From contig JAEZKP010000016.1 of assembly GCA_023436145.1 (NCBI GenBank), positions 164,169 to 228,168 on the forward strand: DNA of 64,000 nt, written 5' to 3'. The notes under the pieces were generated by a model. It saw only the letters and a list, made by a program, of their open reading frames with translations, made no database searches and was not told where the DNA came from. This stretch comes from Fibrobacterota bacterium. GTDB taxonomy: Bacteria > Fibrobacterota > Chitinivibrionia > Chitinivibrionales > Chitinispirillaceae. Of this stretch, positions 55,251-64,000 are shown in pieces. A program made the position numbers and the translations under genes. How positions within the stretch are numbered: position 1 is the first letter of the stretch; every line of letters starts with the position of its first letter.

Positions 55251-55709
55251 ATGACAGAGAAAGAAATTCTGGATCTGATTCAATCAAGAATGTCGACTTC
55301 TTATAATGAACAAATATGGGCTGTTACTATTGTCAGCTCTTTATGCGGGTTTATCATTGTTAATGCAAAAAAACTCAGAAAAACAATCAGTTATAAATGG
55401 TTGACTGGTGGAATCTGGATTATAACAGGTCTCTGTTTTCTCTTTATTCTGAGCAGGTTTGGAATTTATCTTCATTACAGTAATTTACTCGATAATGAGA
55501 TTAAAACCATGACTGAGTATTCATGGTATGCTTCTCTTTGCAGATGGTTTGTTTTGTTTTCCGGCACTCTGATATATTCAGTCATTATTTTTGGCATGAA
55601 CCGGGCTACTATTTTAATTTGTAAAAATGCTTACTCTAAAGGGAATAAAAATCCATTAAAAAGAATAAAATCCGAAAACAAGAATGAACACATGCAATTG
55701 TCCTCGTGA
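55251..55709 (+). CDS. Hypothetical membrane protein
   Basis: This 152-residue protein starts at the ATG at 55251, with GGAGG 8 bases upstream. About three transmembrane segments (near 20-38, 50-70 and 100-125 by eye) are flanked by charged, Lys/Asn-rich ends. I do not recognise a family. It is located between the isochorismatase-like gene and a repeat, and lacks a neighbour with obvious functional link. Confidence 0.6.
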   Translation: MTEKEILDLIQSRMSTSYNEQIWAVTIVSSLCGFIIVNAKKLRKTISYKWLTGGIWIITGLCFLFILSRFGIYLHYSNLLDNEIKTMTEYSWYASLCRWFVLFSGTLIYSVIIFGMNRATILICKNAYSKGNKNPLKRIKSENKNEHMQLSS

Positions 55710-55756
55710 TAAATAGTTTCTTTTTAAAATAAGCAACTGTTAATTGATCTGGAGCT

Positions 55757-55845
55757 GAAATCTGATCTTTTTCCTGTATTCTTAAGGATGGATGCCCGAT
55801 AAAACAACTCGGACATGAGGGATTTAGTGCATTTTGAACAGGAAC
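55757..55845 (+). repeat. Palindrome-rich repeat element (copy 2, partial)
   Basis: This segment is a diverged copy of 30591-30674. Shared blocks include CCCGATAxAACAACTCGG (55794-55812) and GCATTTTGAACAG (55829-55841). The left inverted-repeat end seen in copy 1 is not found here, so this is a 3' fragment. It fills most of the spacer before the ferredoxin-type gene. Confidence 0.7.
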
Positions 55846-55885
55846 TAATCAGTTGATATTTATGATTTGAAAAACACCTATCATT

Positions 55886-56674
55886 ATGAAAAAACGAAAG
55901 CTTCGATTAGTATTCTTATTCATCTCATTTCTGCTATTTCCGGTTACAATTTTCTACTTTTCCCCGGTATTAATAATTGTGGGGGCTTCAGAGGGGATTA
56001 TTACCGGTAGCTTTTTAGTCTTTTCACTACAATTTGTTTTTGCGTTATTTTTCGGCAGATTTTTCTGCGGGTGGATTTGTCCATCAGGAGGATTACAGGA
56101 ATGTTTTTCTTTGATTATAGACAAGCCGGCCACTGGTGGCAAATATAATCTGATCAAGTATTTAATCTGGTTCCCCTGGATAGCCTCTATCATCATGATA
56201 TTTATTTTTGCAGGAGGTTTCCATAAAACTGAACTGACATATATGACATCAAACGGGATATCAGTTGCAGAGCCATATTCCTATATTATTTATTACTTTA
56301 TAGTCGGGCTTAATGTGATCCTTTCGATTTTTGCCGGTAAACGGGCTTGCTGCCATTATATCTGCTGGATGGCTCCGTTTATGATTATCGGAACAATAAT
56401 CAAGGATTTTTTCGGGTGGCCATCATTAAAGATGACAGCAGATAAGACCAGATGTTCTGGATGTAAAACATGCAATAAAAACTGCCCAATGAGTCTCGAT
56501 GTGGAACGGATGGTACAGACCGGTTCCCTGAAAAATTCTGAATGTATATTGTGCGGTAAATGCGTTGATTTCTGTTCAAATAATGTTATACGTTTTTCTT
56601 TTTCTGGTAATAACAAAAATCACGGGCAGCAACAACCAATTATTCCAGAAAGATTAAAGCAATTCGAGCAGTAA
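55886..56674 (+). CDS. Membrane polyferredoxin (NapH/NosR-like 4Fe-4S protein)
   Basis: The protein has 262 residues. Four or five transmembrane helices surround two conserved cysteine-proline motifs, GRFFCGWICPSGGLQECFSL (near residue 57) and CCHYICWMAPF (near 155). The C-terminal tail carries two 4Fe-4S clusters: CSGCKTCNKNCP (about 193-204) and CILCGKCVDFC (about 220-230). This is the NapH/NosR/RdxA/CcoG-type architecture that moves electrons across or along the inner membrane. No reductase partner is adjacent. Confidence 0.88.
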   Translation: MKKRKLRLVFLFISFLLFPVTIFYFSPVLIIVGASEGIITGSFLVFSLQFVFALFFGRFFCGWICPSGGLQECFSLIIDKPATGGKYNLIKYLIWFPWIASIIMIFIFAGGFHKTELTYMTSNGISVAEPYSYIIYYFIVGLNVILSIFAGKRACCHYICWMAPFMIIGTIIKDFFGWPSLKMTADKTRCSGCKTCNKNCPMSLDVERMVQTGSLKNSECILCGKCVDFCSNNVIRFSFSGNNKNHGQQQPIIPERLKQFEQ

Positions 56675-56929
56675 TCTATTCCAGAAAACTTTCTTTTAAT
56701 GGCAATTCCTTTATAAATCAGCAAAACACATTTATTCTCAGAGCCATTATCTCAGAGCATGTCTTCATCAAGAGATTTGGTCTCCCACATCTGAAGATTT
56801 TTTTATAGTGTTTTGGAAAATTCAGAGTTCATAACCATATAGTTGTCGGAATAAACATTCAGTGATGCAGAAAAGTATATTTTAGCAGAAACTGAAGCTA
56901 ATCTATTTCAAAATTTCAAGGATCTGGCA

Positions 56930-58612
56930 ATGAAAGATATTGTTACTAAACTTCTTACAAAGGAACTCTCCGGAAAACTCACAGAACAGGAGATCCAGCG
57001 GCTTATTGAGATACCTCCAAACGAAGAGATGGGTGATTTCGCATTCCCCTGCTTTTCCCTCTCCCGTATCTTTCGCAAAAATCCCGCAATCATTGCCGAC
57101 GAACTCAGCAAATCACTTCTCCTTCCTCCAGAAATTGATAAAGTCACGGCTGTTTCCGGTTATCTGAATTTTTTTATTAATCGCAAAATACTTGCACAGA
57201 ATGTAATAAACGAATCAATGAAGGACACATTCGGAAAACAAAACCGAGGGCAGAGTATAGTGGTGGAGTTTTCCTCCCCCAACTCTAATAAACCACTTCA
57301 TCTGGGGCATTTGAGAAACATGTCTATTGGTGAGAGTGTTTCCAGAATATTACAGTTCTGTGGAAACTCCGTATTCAAGACTTCAATAAATAACGATCGC
57401 GGTGTACACATTTGCAAATCCATGTTAGCCTATGATCTTTTAGGTAAAAACAGTACTCCTGAAGAAAGTGGCAAAAAATCGGATCATTTCGTAGGTGATT
57501 ACTACGTTCTTTTCAGTAAAAAGGCAACGGAAGACCAATCATGGAATGAGAAAGCCCAGGAGCTTTTGAGAAAATGGGAAGCTGGTGATCCCCATACAGT
57601 GGAATTATGGAAGAAAATGAATAAATGGGCATTCGAAGGTTTCCAGAAGACCTATAAACTCTTCGGTATCTCATTTCACAAAGAATATTTTGAAAGTCAG
57701 ATCTATAAATCAGGTAAAGAAATTATCAACGAAGGACTTGAGCGCAAAATCTTTGCAAAACGCGAAGACGGAGCAGTAATTGTTGATCTTCAGTCTGAAA
57801 AACTTGGAGAAAAAGTGCTTCTTCGCCCTGATGGTACTTCGGTATACATTGTCCAGGATCTCTATCTTGCTCTTCTTAAAGATAAGGAATACCACTATGA
57901 CCGTTCTATTTACGTTGTAGGAAATGAACAGGAATACCATTTCAAGGTTTTAATAGCCATTTTCCAGAAATTAGGTTATTCCATTGCAGATAAGATGAAA
58001 CACCTCTCTTATGGAATGGTAGAACTCCCTGAAGGGAAGATGAAATCCCGTGAGGGAACAGTGGTTGATGCAGATGATCTGATTGCGGAAACAAAGGATC
58101 TTGCAGTTGAAGAGTTAAAACAGAGATATACTCTTACAGATGATGAAATGAACGACAGAAGCCTCAAAATTGCACTTTCAGCAATTAAATATCAACTTCT
58201 GAAAATCGATATTACTAAAACAATGCTTTTTGATCCTAAGAAGGCAATAAGCTTCGAAGGGGATACCGGACCTTATCTGCTGTATAGCTACGCCAGAGCC
58301 GCTTCTATTCTGCGAAAAGCGACTCAAACTGCGGGTCCACAGATTCCGGAGCTTGATATTACCGAGCTGAGAATCATAAAGAAATTAAGTCTTTTCCCTG
58401 ATGCGGTAAATGCTGCTGCTGAGAAACTCTCTCCTTCCATAATTGCCAATTATGCTTTTGAATTAGCTCAGATTTTCAATGAATTCTATCATGCCTGCCA
58501 GGTAATCGGTAGTAAAGAACAGTACTTCAGGCTGCATCTGGTAAGTTCATTCAAATCAGTGCTCAAATCATGCCTGTGGCTGCTTGGTATAGAAGAGATC
58601 GAAGAGATGTGA
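56930..58612 (+). CDS. argS: Arginyl-tRNA synthetase
   Basis: This is a 560-residue class I synthetase. The N-terminal Add-1-like domain is followed by SSPNSNKPLHLGHLRNMSIG near residue 113 (HIGH motif as HLGH). The KMSKS-equivalent region is LPEGKMKSREGTVVDADDL near residue 367. The anticodon-binding domain has GPYLLYSYARAASILRKA near residue 446. The length is in the usual range. It charges tRNA-Arg in the cytoplasm. A terminator follows. Confidence 0.95.
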   Translation: MKDIVTKLLTKELSGKLTEQEIQRLIEIPPNEEMGDFAFPCFSLSRIFRKNPAIIADELSKSLLLPPEIDKVTAVSGYLNFFINRKILAQNVINESMKDTFGKQNRGQSIVVEFSSPNSNKPLHLGHLRNMSIGESVSRILQFCGNSVFKTSINNDRGVHICKSMLAYDLLGKNSTPEESGKKSDHFVGDYYVLFSKKATEDQSWNEKAQELLRKWEAGDPHTVELWKKMNKWAFEGFQKTYKLFGISFHKEYFESQIYKSGKEIINEGLERKIFAKREDGAVIVDLQSEKLGEKVLLRPDGTSVYIVQDLYLALLKDKEYHYDRSIYVVGNEQEYHFKVLIAIFQKLGYSIADKMKHLSYGMVELPEGKMKSREGTVVDADDLIAETKDLAVEELKQRYTLTDDEMNDRSLKIALSAIKYQLLKIDITKTMLFDPKKAISFEGDTGPYLLYSYARAASILRKATQTAGPQIPELDITELRIIKKLSLFPDAVNAAAEKLSPSIIANYAFELAQIFNEFYHACQVIGSKEQYFRLHLVSSFKSVLKSCLWLLGIEEIEEM

Positions 58613-58643
58613 CCAAAAAAGAGGGGAATACCGTCTTTCAAAC

Positions 58644-58690
58644 AGCAAAAGACCGGTTAAGATGGCTTGAATGGTCTTTTGCTTTTTGAT
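58644..58690 (+). terminator. Intrinsic terminator of argS
   Basis: A perfect 11-bp stem (AGCAAAAGACC at 58644-58654, GGTCTTTTGCT at 58673-58683) with an 18-base loop is followed by TTTTT. It lies between the convergent argS and zwf stops and may also limit zwf readthrough weakly, although the minus-strand U-tract is poor. Confidence 0.85.
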
Positions 58691-58692
58691 TT

Positions 58693-60018
58693 TCATTCGC
58701 AGAAATGGGCGTAACTATCGAAGTCAATCCAGCGTACATCCAGTCTGCTCTGAGGCATCTGTCCTGGTGTGTAAAAAGTAACATCACCTTTTTCCAGTAC
58801 TGGATCAACAATTTTCCATTCTGCCTCGGTTTCATCTGCACTGACAAAAAGTGTATGATCACCTCTGAGGGCATCGTAAAGTAAGCGCTGGTAAGCTTCC
58901 GGGATTTCACTGTGAAAAGAATCCCGGTAACAGAAATTCATGTGTGTCCCGGTAATCTGCTGTTCAGTCCCTGGCACTTTACTCATCAGATGCAGTATTA
59001 TACCCTCTGATGGTTGAATTTTGAAAATGATCCGGTTAGGCTCCAGAACACCATTCTGATTGAACAAAACAGCAGGAATTGATCGGAAGGTAACCCCGAT
59101 TTCTATTCCTTTTCTGTGAACAGCTTTACCGCAACGTATATAAACCGGCATCCCTGCCCATTTCATACTATTTATGGCCAGTTTCAATTCCGCAAAAGTC
59201 TCGGTTTTAGACTCAGGGTCTACCCCGTTTTCCTGACGATACCCTGCATATTGAAACCGGTAGCATTCCTCTATTTTTATCGTTTTTAAAATACTTAGTT
59301 TCTGTTGACGTATGTCCTCAGCTGCCAGACTGGTTGGAGTTTCCATGGTGAGAAGGCACAGGAGCTGAAGTAAATGGTTTTGAACCATATCTCGTATGAT
59401 TCCTGCTTTGTCAAAATATCCCCCACGTTCAGCAATGCCGATATCCTCTATTGCATTGATCTGAATTGACTCAATGTGATGGCTGTTCCAGGCAGGAAGA
59501 AAGGCAGAGTTGGCAAAGCGGAAAATCATTATATTCTGAACCGATTCTTTGGCCAGATAATGATCGATTCTGAAAATCTGAGATTCACTGAAATACCGGG
59601 TCAGCTCCCTGTTCATTTCAATAGCAGACTGGTGATCATAACCGAATGGTTTCTCGATAACCACCGTAGCATTTTCCCCAAAACCATCGAATGCAAGTTC
59701 CTTTATGCTGGATATATAAGCTGCGGGTGGTTGAGAGAGAAAGATGACGGTCCTGCTGAAATTTCCCTTTTCTTTGAGGTACTGCTTAAGTCCTAAAATA
59801 TGCTGATGATAAAATACATGCTCCCCGAAAGCAGCGGTTATTCTGAAGCGGTTTCTGAACTCTTCATCTGTAAATTCGGTCCTGCCACATCCTACAATAA
59901 TGCAGGAAGGGCATATTTTCCCCTGATCAAATAAGACTTGAAGAGCAGGAATGAGTTTTCTGCCAGCCAGATCACCTGAAGCACCAATAATGACTATGGC
60001 AATTTGATCCAAATACAC
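58693..60018 (-). CDS. zwf: Glucose-6-phosphate dehydrogenase
   Basis: The protein has 441 residues. IVIIGASGDLAGRKLIPAL at residues 8-26 is the NADP-binding motif; VVIEKPFGYDHQSAIEMN near residue 118 and RIDHYLAKESVQNIMIFRFA near 152 contain the active-site residues (RIDHYLxKE). It is about 45 residues shorter than E. coli Zwf and lacks part of the C-terminal extension, but all catalytic motifs are present. It opens the oxidative pentose phosphate pathway; no gnd or pgl gene is adjacent. Confidence 0.92.
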   Translation of the reverse strand: MYLDQIAIVIIGASGDLAGRKLIPALQVLFDQGKICPSCIIVGCGRTEFTDEEFRNRFRITAAFGEHVFYHQHILGLKQYLKEKGNFSRTVIFLSQPPAAYISSIKELAFDGFGENATVVIEKPFGYDHQSAIEMNRELTRYFSESQIFRIDHYLAKESVQNIMIFRFANSAFLPAWNSHHIESIQINAIEDIGIAERGGYFDKAGIIRDMVQNHLLQLLCLLTMETPTSLAAEDIRQQKLSILKTIKIEECYRFQYAGYRQENGVDPESKTETFAELKLAINSMKWAGMPVYIRCGKAVHRKGIEIGVTFRSIPAVLFNQNGVLEPNRIIFKIQPSEGIILHLMSKVPGTEQQITGTHMNFCYRDSFHSEIPEAYQRLLYDALRGDHTLFVSADETEAEWKIVDPVLEKGDVTFYTPGQMPQSRLDVRWIDFDSYAHFCE

Positions 60019-60196
60019 TTTGAACCTGCTTATACATTGAAGTACTCAGATAACCGGTTCGGAAGTACTTCTTCTACAAAGTCAAACTAAAAAAAAGGTT
60101 TCTGGAAATCTGGTAATTATTAAATGACTCATAATAGAAGAAGTATCCGGAACGGCGCTTTTTACTTTGTGAATTAATTCAGTCCCAGCCCTATTA

Positions 60197-60358
60197 TTAA
60201 TCTTCAGGGGAAAATTCATCTTTGCCCACGCCACATTGAGGGCAAACCCAGTCATCAGGAATATCCTCAAACGCTGTACCGGGAGCAACACCGCTGTCAG
60301 GATCACCATAAGCAGGATCGTAAACATAACCACAAGCATTACAAACGTACCTTTTCAC
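60197..60358 (-). CDS. Rubredoxin
   Basis: This 53-residue protein is readable on the minus strand from a GTG with GGAGGT 4 bases upstream. It has KRYVCNACGYVYDPAYGD at the N-terminus and DDWVCPQCGVGKDEFSP near the C-terminus, the two CxxC pairs that hold a single iron, with the typical DPDSGVAPGT loop. It is small enough to be missed by length cut-offs. Rubredoxin donates electrons to superoxide reductase and rubrerythrin in anaerobes; a desulfoferrodoxin gene lies 1.1 kb away. Confidence 0.93.
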   Translation of the reverse strand: MKRYVCNACGYVYDPAYGDPDSGVAPGTAFEDIPDDWVCPQCGVGKDEFSPED

Positions 60359-60837
60359 TTGTACCTCCAGAATTGTTGATAGTAAAAAGTAAAAACTTCC
60401 AAAGTATTTACTGCTTTTCTTTTAAAATACGCTAAGTCACTTCCATCACACAACAAACAAAAACAGTGGTTATGGATTGACCTGATCAGCAAGGCTTAGC
60501 TGATAAAAAGTAGAAGGTATGATGCAATTTTTGTGCCACTCTGAGGAATAAAGGATTAAATAATTATATCTGAAATCGGATTTCACCCTAGGGGGAGGAA
60601 GCAGAAGTGGTACAGTATTTCTATACAAAACAGTATTGAAATGTAGGATATAGTATACACATGGCCCGTCTTTTGCACTTTATTAAAGAAAGAAGCAAAG
60701 AGGGTTTGACATTTGGCAGAAATTTTGTCAGGAGACCTTCTCTGCTGGGGAACTGTATTCGACCGGCTTTCTGTTTTTAAATTGCCAGAGATGACGTTCC
60801 TGAGGTTACCTAGATCCGACCTCTTCAAGGAGGAACA
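60359..60837. other. Intergenic region before the thioredoxin-like lipoprotein gene
   Basis: This 479-bp gap has no credible ORF. It holds the promoters of the divergent rubredoxin and thioredoxin-like genes. A TTGACA (60707-60712) could be a -35 box but I see no matching -10. No RNA gene is recognised. Confidence 0.45.
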
Positions 60838-61371
60838 ATGAAAAAGCTGCAAAACATTTTTTTGATGTTACTTATGGCTATGCCGGTCCTGTTGAGTACA
60901 GGCTGTACAGGTGCAAAAAGTGAGACAGTTCAGAATGATTTTATCCAATCTATCGGCTCTTTAGAGCAGTTTAATGCCATAATTGAGCATTCCGGCAATC
61001 AGTTAATCGCCTTTGATCTTTATGCAGACTGGTGTATGCCCTGCCATGTCCTGGAACCGCTTCTTAATGAAATTGCCAAAGAATACAGCACAAAAATCAC
61101 TTTCTACAAAATCAATGCAGACCAGTTTCCACAGATTATCGAAGCATTCGGAGTCAATGGAATACCATTTGTAGTGTTCATAAAAAATAAAAAGGCTATT
61201 TATGCTCTTATGGGTGTGCAGCCAAAAGAATCATATGTAAAAATCATAAACAGTTATGCAGATACCAGCTCAGAGAAGGCTAAAGAGCCTGATGGCAAAA
61301 GAGTTGAAGGACTAAAAATAAACGTGGGAAAAATGCAGCATCAGAAATTTCAACACAATTTTTCCTTGTAA
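60838..61371 (+). CDS. Thioredoxin-like lipoprotein
   Basis: The protein has 177 residues. The signal peptide ends in a lipobox-like LLSTGC near residues 18-23. The thioredoxin fold follows: FDLYADWCMPCHVLEPLL near residue 58 with the WCxPC active site, then GVNGIPFVVFIKNKKAIYAL near residue 107 containing the cis-Pro. It should act in the periplasm or on the outer face of the inner membrane, as a disulfide reductase or cytochrome maturation factor. AAGGAGG precedes the ATG by 6 bases. Confidence 0.87.
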   Translation: MKKLQNIFLMLLMAMPVLLSTGCTGAKSETVQNDFIQSIGSLEQFNAIIEHSGNQLIAFDLYADWCMPCHVLEPLLNEIAKEYSTKITFYKINADQFPQIIEAFGVNGIPFVVFIKNKKAIYALMGVQPKESYVKIINSYADTSSEKAKEPDGKRVEGLKINVGKMQHQKFQHNFSL

Positions 61372-61427
61372 ATTTTTTATAGATAGCCCTCCAATACCCC
61401 GGAGGACTATCTGAAAGGGCAAAGAGG

Positions 61428-61814
61428 CTATTTATCTGCCCAAAACCCGTGAAGATTACAGAATTCTCTGGCTTTGAGCTCTACACTCTCATCTTCCACA
61501 TAAAAAGTAGCCTCTGCCACGGTGTCGCCCTCCTTGAAATCATGGCGCATCACCGTATCACCAGCAATAAGTTCCACAAAAAGAATGTAATGCTCCTTAG
61601 TCATGGGATGAGCCACGGATCCTACCTTTACAACAACCTTTTTCCCCTGACGTTCAATCACCGGTACATGCTTCTCTTTAGCCCCATCGCTGGTGTTGGC
61701 AATAAGCTCTTTCATCTCATTGCCACAGCAGAACAGACTCTCATTACCATTCCAAAGCGACTCTACAACAGCCCCACATCCAGTGCACTTGTAAACACTA
61801 CCTTTTTTAACCAT
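61428..61814 (-). CDS. dfx: Desulfoferrodoxin (superoxide reductase)
   Basis: This 128-residue protein has an N-terminal desulforedoxin-type centre, YKCTGCGAVVESL...LFCCGNEMKEL (CxxC and CC), and a superoxide reductase centre with KEKHVPVIE near residue 47, VAHPMTKEHYI near residue 67 and CNLHGFWADK at the end. The full set of Fe ligands (four His and one Cys) is visible, so it is a two-iron SOR. It reduces superoxide to peroxide with electrons from rubredoxin. It is transcribed toward the thioredoxin-like gene, 73 bases after the peroxiredoxin gene. Confidence 0.94.
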   Translation of the reverse strand: MVKKGSVYKCTGCGAVVESLWNGNESLFCCGNEMKELIANTSDGAKEKHVPVIERQGKKVVVKVGSVAHPMTKEHYILFVELIAGDTVMRHDFKEGDTVAEATFYVEDESVELKAREFCNLHGFWADK

Positions 61815-61887
61815 CGAAAGCTCCTGAAAATTTGAAGGTTCTAATAAATCAATAGCAACTCTTTGCTGCCTATAAAATAATTTGGAC

Positions 61888-62475
61888 TCAACTCACAGCA
61901 AAATATTCCACAAGCCCTTCATTGGATGCTACCATTGCCCGCTGACCTTTCTGCCAGTTTGCAGGACATACTTCCCCCCGCTCCTCATAATATTGTAAAG
62001 CATCGACCATACGCAAAGTCTCATCAACACTTCGGCCCAGAGGAAGATCGTTTACCACCTGATGACGTACTATAAAATTTTTATCTATAAGAAATAACCC
62101 CCGGTAAGCTATACCTGCCCCCTCCACCAGCACATCATAGTCTGATGAAATGGACTTGGTTATATCGGAGACTATCGGATAATTCACCCCCTGGATGCCA
62201 CCTTTGGATCTTGGTGTATTCAACCAGGCATAATGGCTGAAATGTGAATCTATACTGACCGCCACAAGTTCCACGTTTCTTGCTCTGAAATCTTTAATCC
62301 GTTCATTAAAGGCGTGAAGCTCAGTAGGGCAGACAAAAGTAAAATCCAGGGGATAAAAAAACAACACTATGTATTTTCCCTTCAGACTGGAAAGCTTAAA
62401 CCCCTCGATTATCCTGTCCTGCATTACCGCATTTGCCACAAAATCAGGCGCACTTTTTCCAACCAGAACTGACAT
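61888..62475 (-). CDS. 2-Cys peroxiredoxin (AhpC/TSA family)
   Basis: This 195-residue protein has FYPLDFTFVCPTELHAFN near residue 37 with the peroxidatic Cys and a second cysteine in GEVCPANWQKGQ near residue 167 as resolving Cys, the typical 2-Cys arrangement. VAVSIDSHFSHYAW and a C-terminal YFAVS tail fit the AhpC branch. It reduces the peroxide produced by desulfoferrodoxin. It probably forms an operon with the desulfoferrodoxin gene. Confidence 0.93.
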   Translation of the reverse strand: MSVLVGKSAPDFVANAVMQDRIIEGFKLSSLKGKYIVLFFYPLDFTFVCPTELHAFNERIKDFRARNVELVAVSIDSHFSHYAWLNTPRSKGGIQGVNYPIVSDITKSISSDYDVLVEGAGIAYRGLFLIDKNFIVRHQVVNDLPLGRSVDETLRMVDALQYYEERGEVCPANWQKGQRAMVASNEGLVEYFAVS

Positions 62476-62740
62476 AATCCTTCTCCTTCTTTTAAAAGTA
62501 ATTTCACTCTGAAATTTTAAAAATCTCAGAATTATGCAAAGACTATGCCAGGTGTAGATTCGATTTAATGTGATTATTTTTTATGTAGGTGTGTATTTCT
62601 GTGTTTAATTCAATACACTTGTGTTTTTAAACACCGGGACGGAGGAACTAAAGCAATATTCAATTAATTCAAAGTTTCACCATCTCCTTTTAAAGAAGTG
62701 TGGTTTTTTGGAGCAAACGTTGGACAAACAATTCAGCTAT

Positions 62741-63547
62741 TTACTGATTCAATAAGTTTTTTATCTGAAGATATTCTTCTCTGAAAAACGAGGTAGTGTC
62801 CGAAACTAACCAGCCATTTTTCTGTATGACTTTATCAATCTGTTCTATCCGCTCTGATAAAAGCGGATGGCTGGAGATTGGCTCAAAAATCTTCTGGCTA
62901 TCTCCGTACCTGGATTTTAGTTTTACAAAAAAATCTCTTACTCCCAAAGGATTAATACCAGTACGGGAGGTATAAACAACTGCGCAACTGTCTGCCTCGA
63001 ATTCATTTTTTCTGGAAAATTTCAGAAAGGCCAGATTCTCCAGTAGTGATGCAGCAGCCTTAGCGATAGATGATTCATCTCCAAAAAGAATCTGGTTTAC
63101 TAATCCACTTACTTCACCGGCGACCAAACGGTCAGCACCGTGGTATCTGGTAATATGCCCTATCTCATGAGCTATAACTCCTGCCAACTCAGCAGCATTT
63201 TCCGCTTCCCTTAATAATCCTGTGTATACAAATACATGTCCTCCCGGAATAGCAAATGCATTTACTGAAGAATCATCTTTGAGAATAGTAAACGTAAATC
63301 GGAGGGTTGGTCTTTCATTTTGATTTTCTGTTAACAGACTTCCAATAGAATCGACAAATCGGATTACCCGGTAATCACCTTTGAAGGGCGGGTAATTTTC
63401 AGTATCTGCAGAAATCTGTTTTTTCAGGTTATTCCCAATGGTGATTTCCTGTTCATCGCTTATGATAAATGGTCTGACTGTATCACAGTAAAGAAATACT
63501 GTTGCCAAAAATAGCAGAATTATTTTTAAGATATACCGGGTTTTCAT
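62741..63547 (-). CDS. M48 family metallopeptidase, probable lipoprotein
   Basis: The protein has 268 residues. A signal peptide ends in a lipobox-like FLYC near residues 17-20. The zinc site is LAGVIAHEIGHITRYHG near residue 123 (HExxH) with the third ligand in FEADSCAVVY near residue 183. It resembles BepA/LoiP-type periplasmic M48 proteases that monitor outer-membrane protein assembly. No TPR domain is present, so it is closer to the LoiP type. Just upstream of the start is a 14-base match to the MITE end. Confidence 0.87.
   Translation of the reverse strand: MKTRYILKIILLFLATVFLYCDTVRPFIISDEQEITIGNNLKKQISADTENYPPFKGDYRVIRFVDSIGSLLTENQNERPTLRFTFTILKDDSSVNAFAIPGGHVFVYTGLLREAENAAELAGVIAHEIGHITRYHGADRLVAGEVSGLVNQILFGDESSIAKAAASLLENLAFLKFSRKNEFEADSCAVVYTSRTGINPLGVRDFFVKLKSRYGDSQKIFEPISSHPLLSERIEQIDKVIQKNGWLVSDTTSFFREEYLQIKNLLNQ

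Positions 63548-64000
<453 letters not shown>

Noticed and set aside
60082..60339. 85-codon minus-strand frame overlapping the rubredoxin gene
   Set aside because: It is an out-of-frame shadow of the rubredoxin gene, whose own frame has both CxxC pairs and a good ribosome site.
61381..61412. Hairpin between the thioredoxin-like and desulfoferrodoxin genes as terminator
   Set aside because: The stem is good (AGATAG-CCTCC with one mismatch), but no U-tract follows on either strand, so termination is not supported.

Overview
The window is a 64 kb chromosomal segment with a moderately AT-rich composition. It most resembles an anaerobic Gram-negative bacterium of the Fibrobacterota (Chitinispirillum/Chitinivibrio-like) or a nearby FCB lineage. 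Pointers to this are outer-membrane beta-barrel and PorV-like proteins, several lipoproteins, an AgmX/PglI-type C-terminal domain, a secreted protein ending in a dockerin-like module, and an anaerobe-style oxygen-defence set (rubredoxin, desulfoferrodoxin, peroxiredoxin). The lineage is an inference from gene content. The only rRNA visible is the last 29 bases of a 16S gene at the right edge.

Layout. 0.1-1.2 kb: an outer-membrane barrel protein and a short MgtC/SapB protein. 1.3-19.7 kb: one dense minus-strand operon of 19 genes, mostly with 4-base ATGA overlaps. It encodes two sugar epimerases, two redox enzymes, two GT4 and four CgeB-type glycosyltransferases, a nucleotidyltransferase, a PIG-L deacetylase, a FemAB/CelD-like acyltransferase, two histidine phosphatases, a glycosidase-like TIM barrel in permuted order, a phosphoribosyltransferase-kinase-like fusion and a methyltransferase. 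No flippase, polymerase or export gene is visible, so the product is probably a soluble or intracellular glycoside. This is the strongest candidate for an undescribed pathway in the window. 19.8-22.3 kb: a divergent sulfur-transfer operon (double rhodanese, MBL-fold plus rhodanese protein, dodecin). 22.4-35.6 kb: FmdB-like protein, FabD, two surface proteins, a PorV-like gene broken by two single-base frameshifts, a sigma-54 activator with a degenerate phosphatase-like sensor, PtsI, a TIGR02757 protein and a large helical secreted protein.

35.8-45.5 kb is an accessory island. It holds unrelated small plus-strand genes (methyltransferase, ketopantoate-reductase-like, DUF3795, acetyltransferases, cupin, AlkD-like, hydrolase, DUF1697, YbaN) with AT-rich spacers. 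Among them are a decayed AHH-nuclease/Imm11-like toxin-immunity pair, truncated genes, palindromic CGCAGAG repeats and a 284-bp MITE with a perfect 7-bp target duplication. 45.6-52.2 kb: an AgmX-domain lipoprotein and a 1,643-residue multi-domain secreted protein. 52.9-58.6 kb: small housekeeping and accessory genes ending in argS. 58.7-63.5 kb: zwf, a rubredoxin too short for ordinary ORF cut-offs, a thioredoxin-like lipoprotein, desulfoferrodoxin, peroxiredoxin and an M48 protease.

At the right edge the 16S gene (minus strand) is followed not by tRNA or 23S but by a strong intrinsic terminator, which suggests an unlinked 16S transcription unit.
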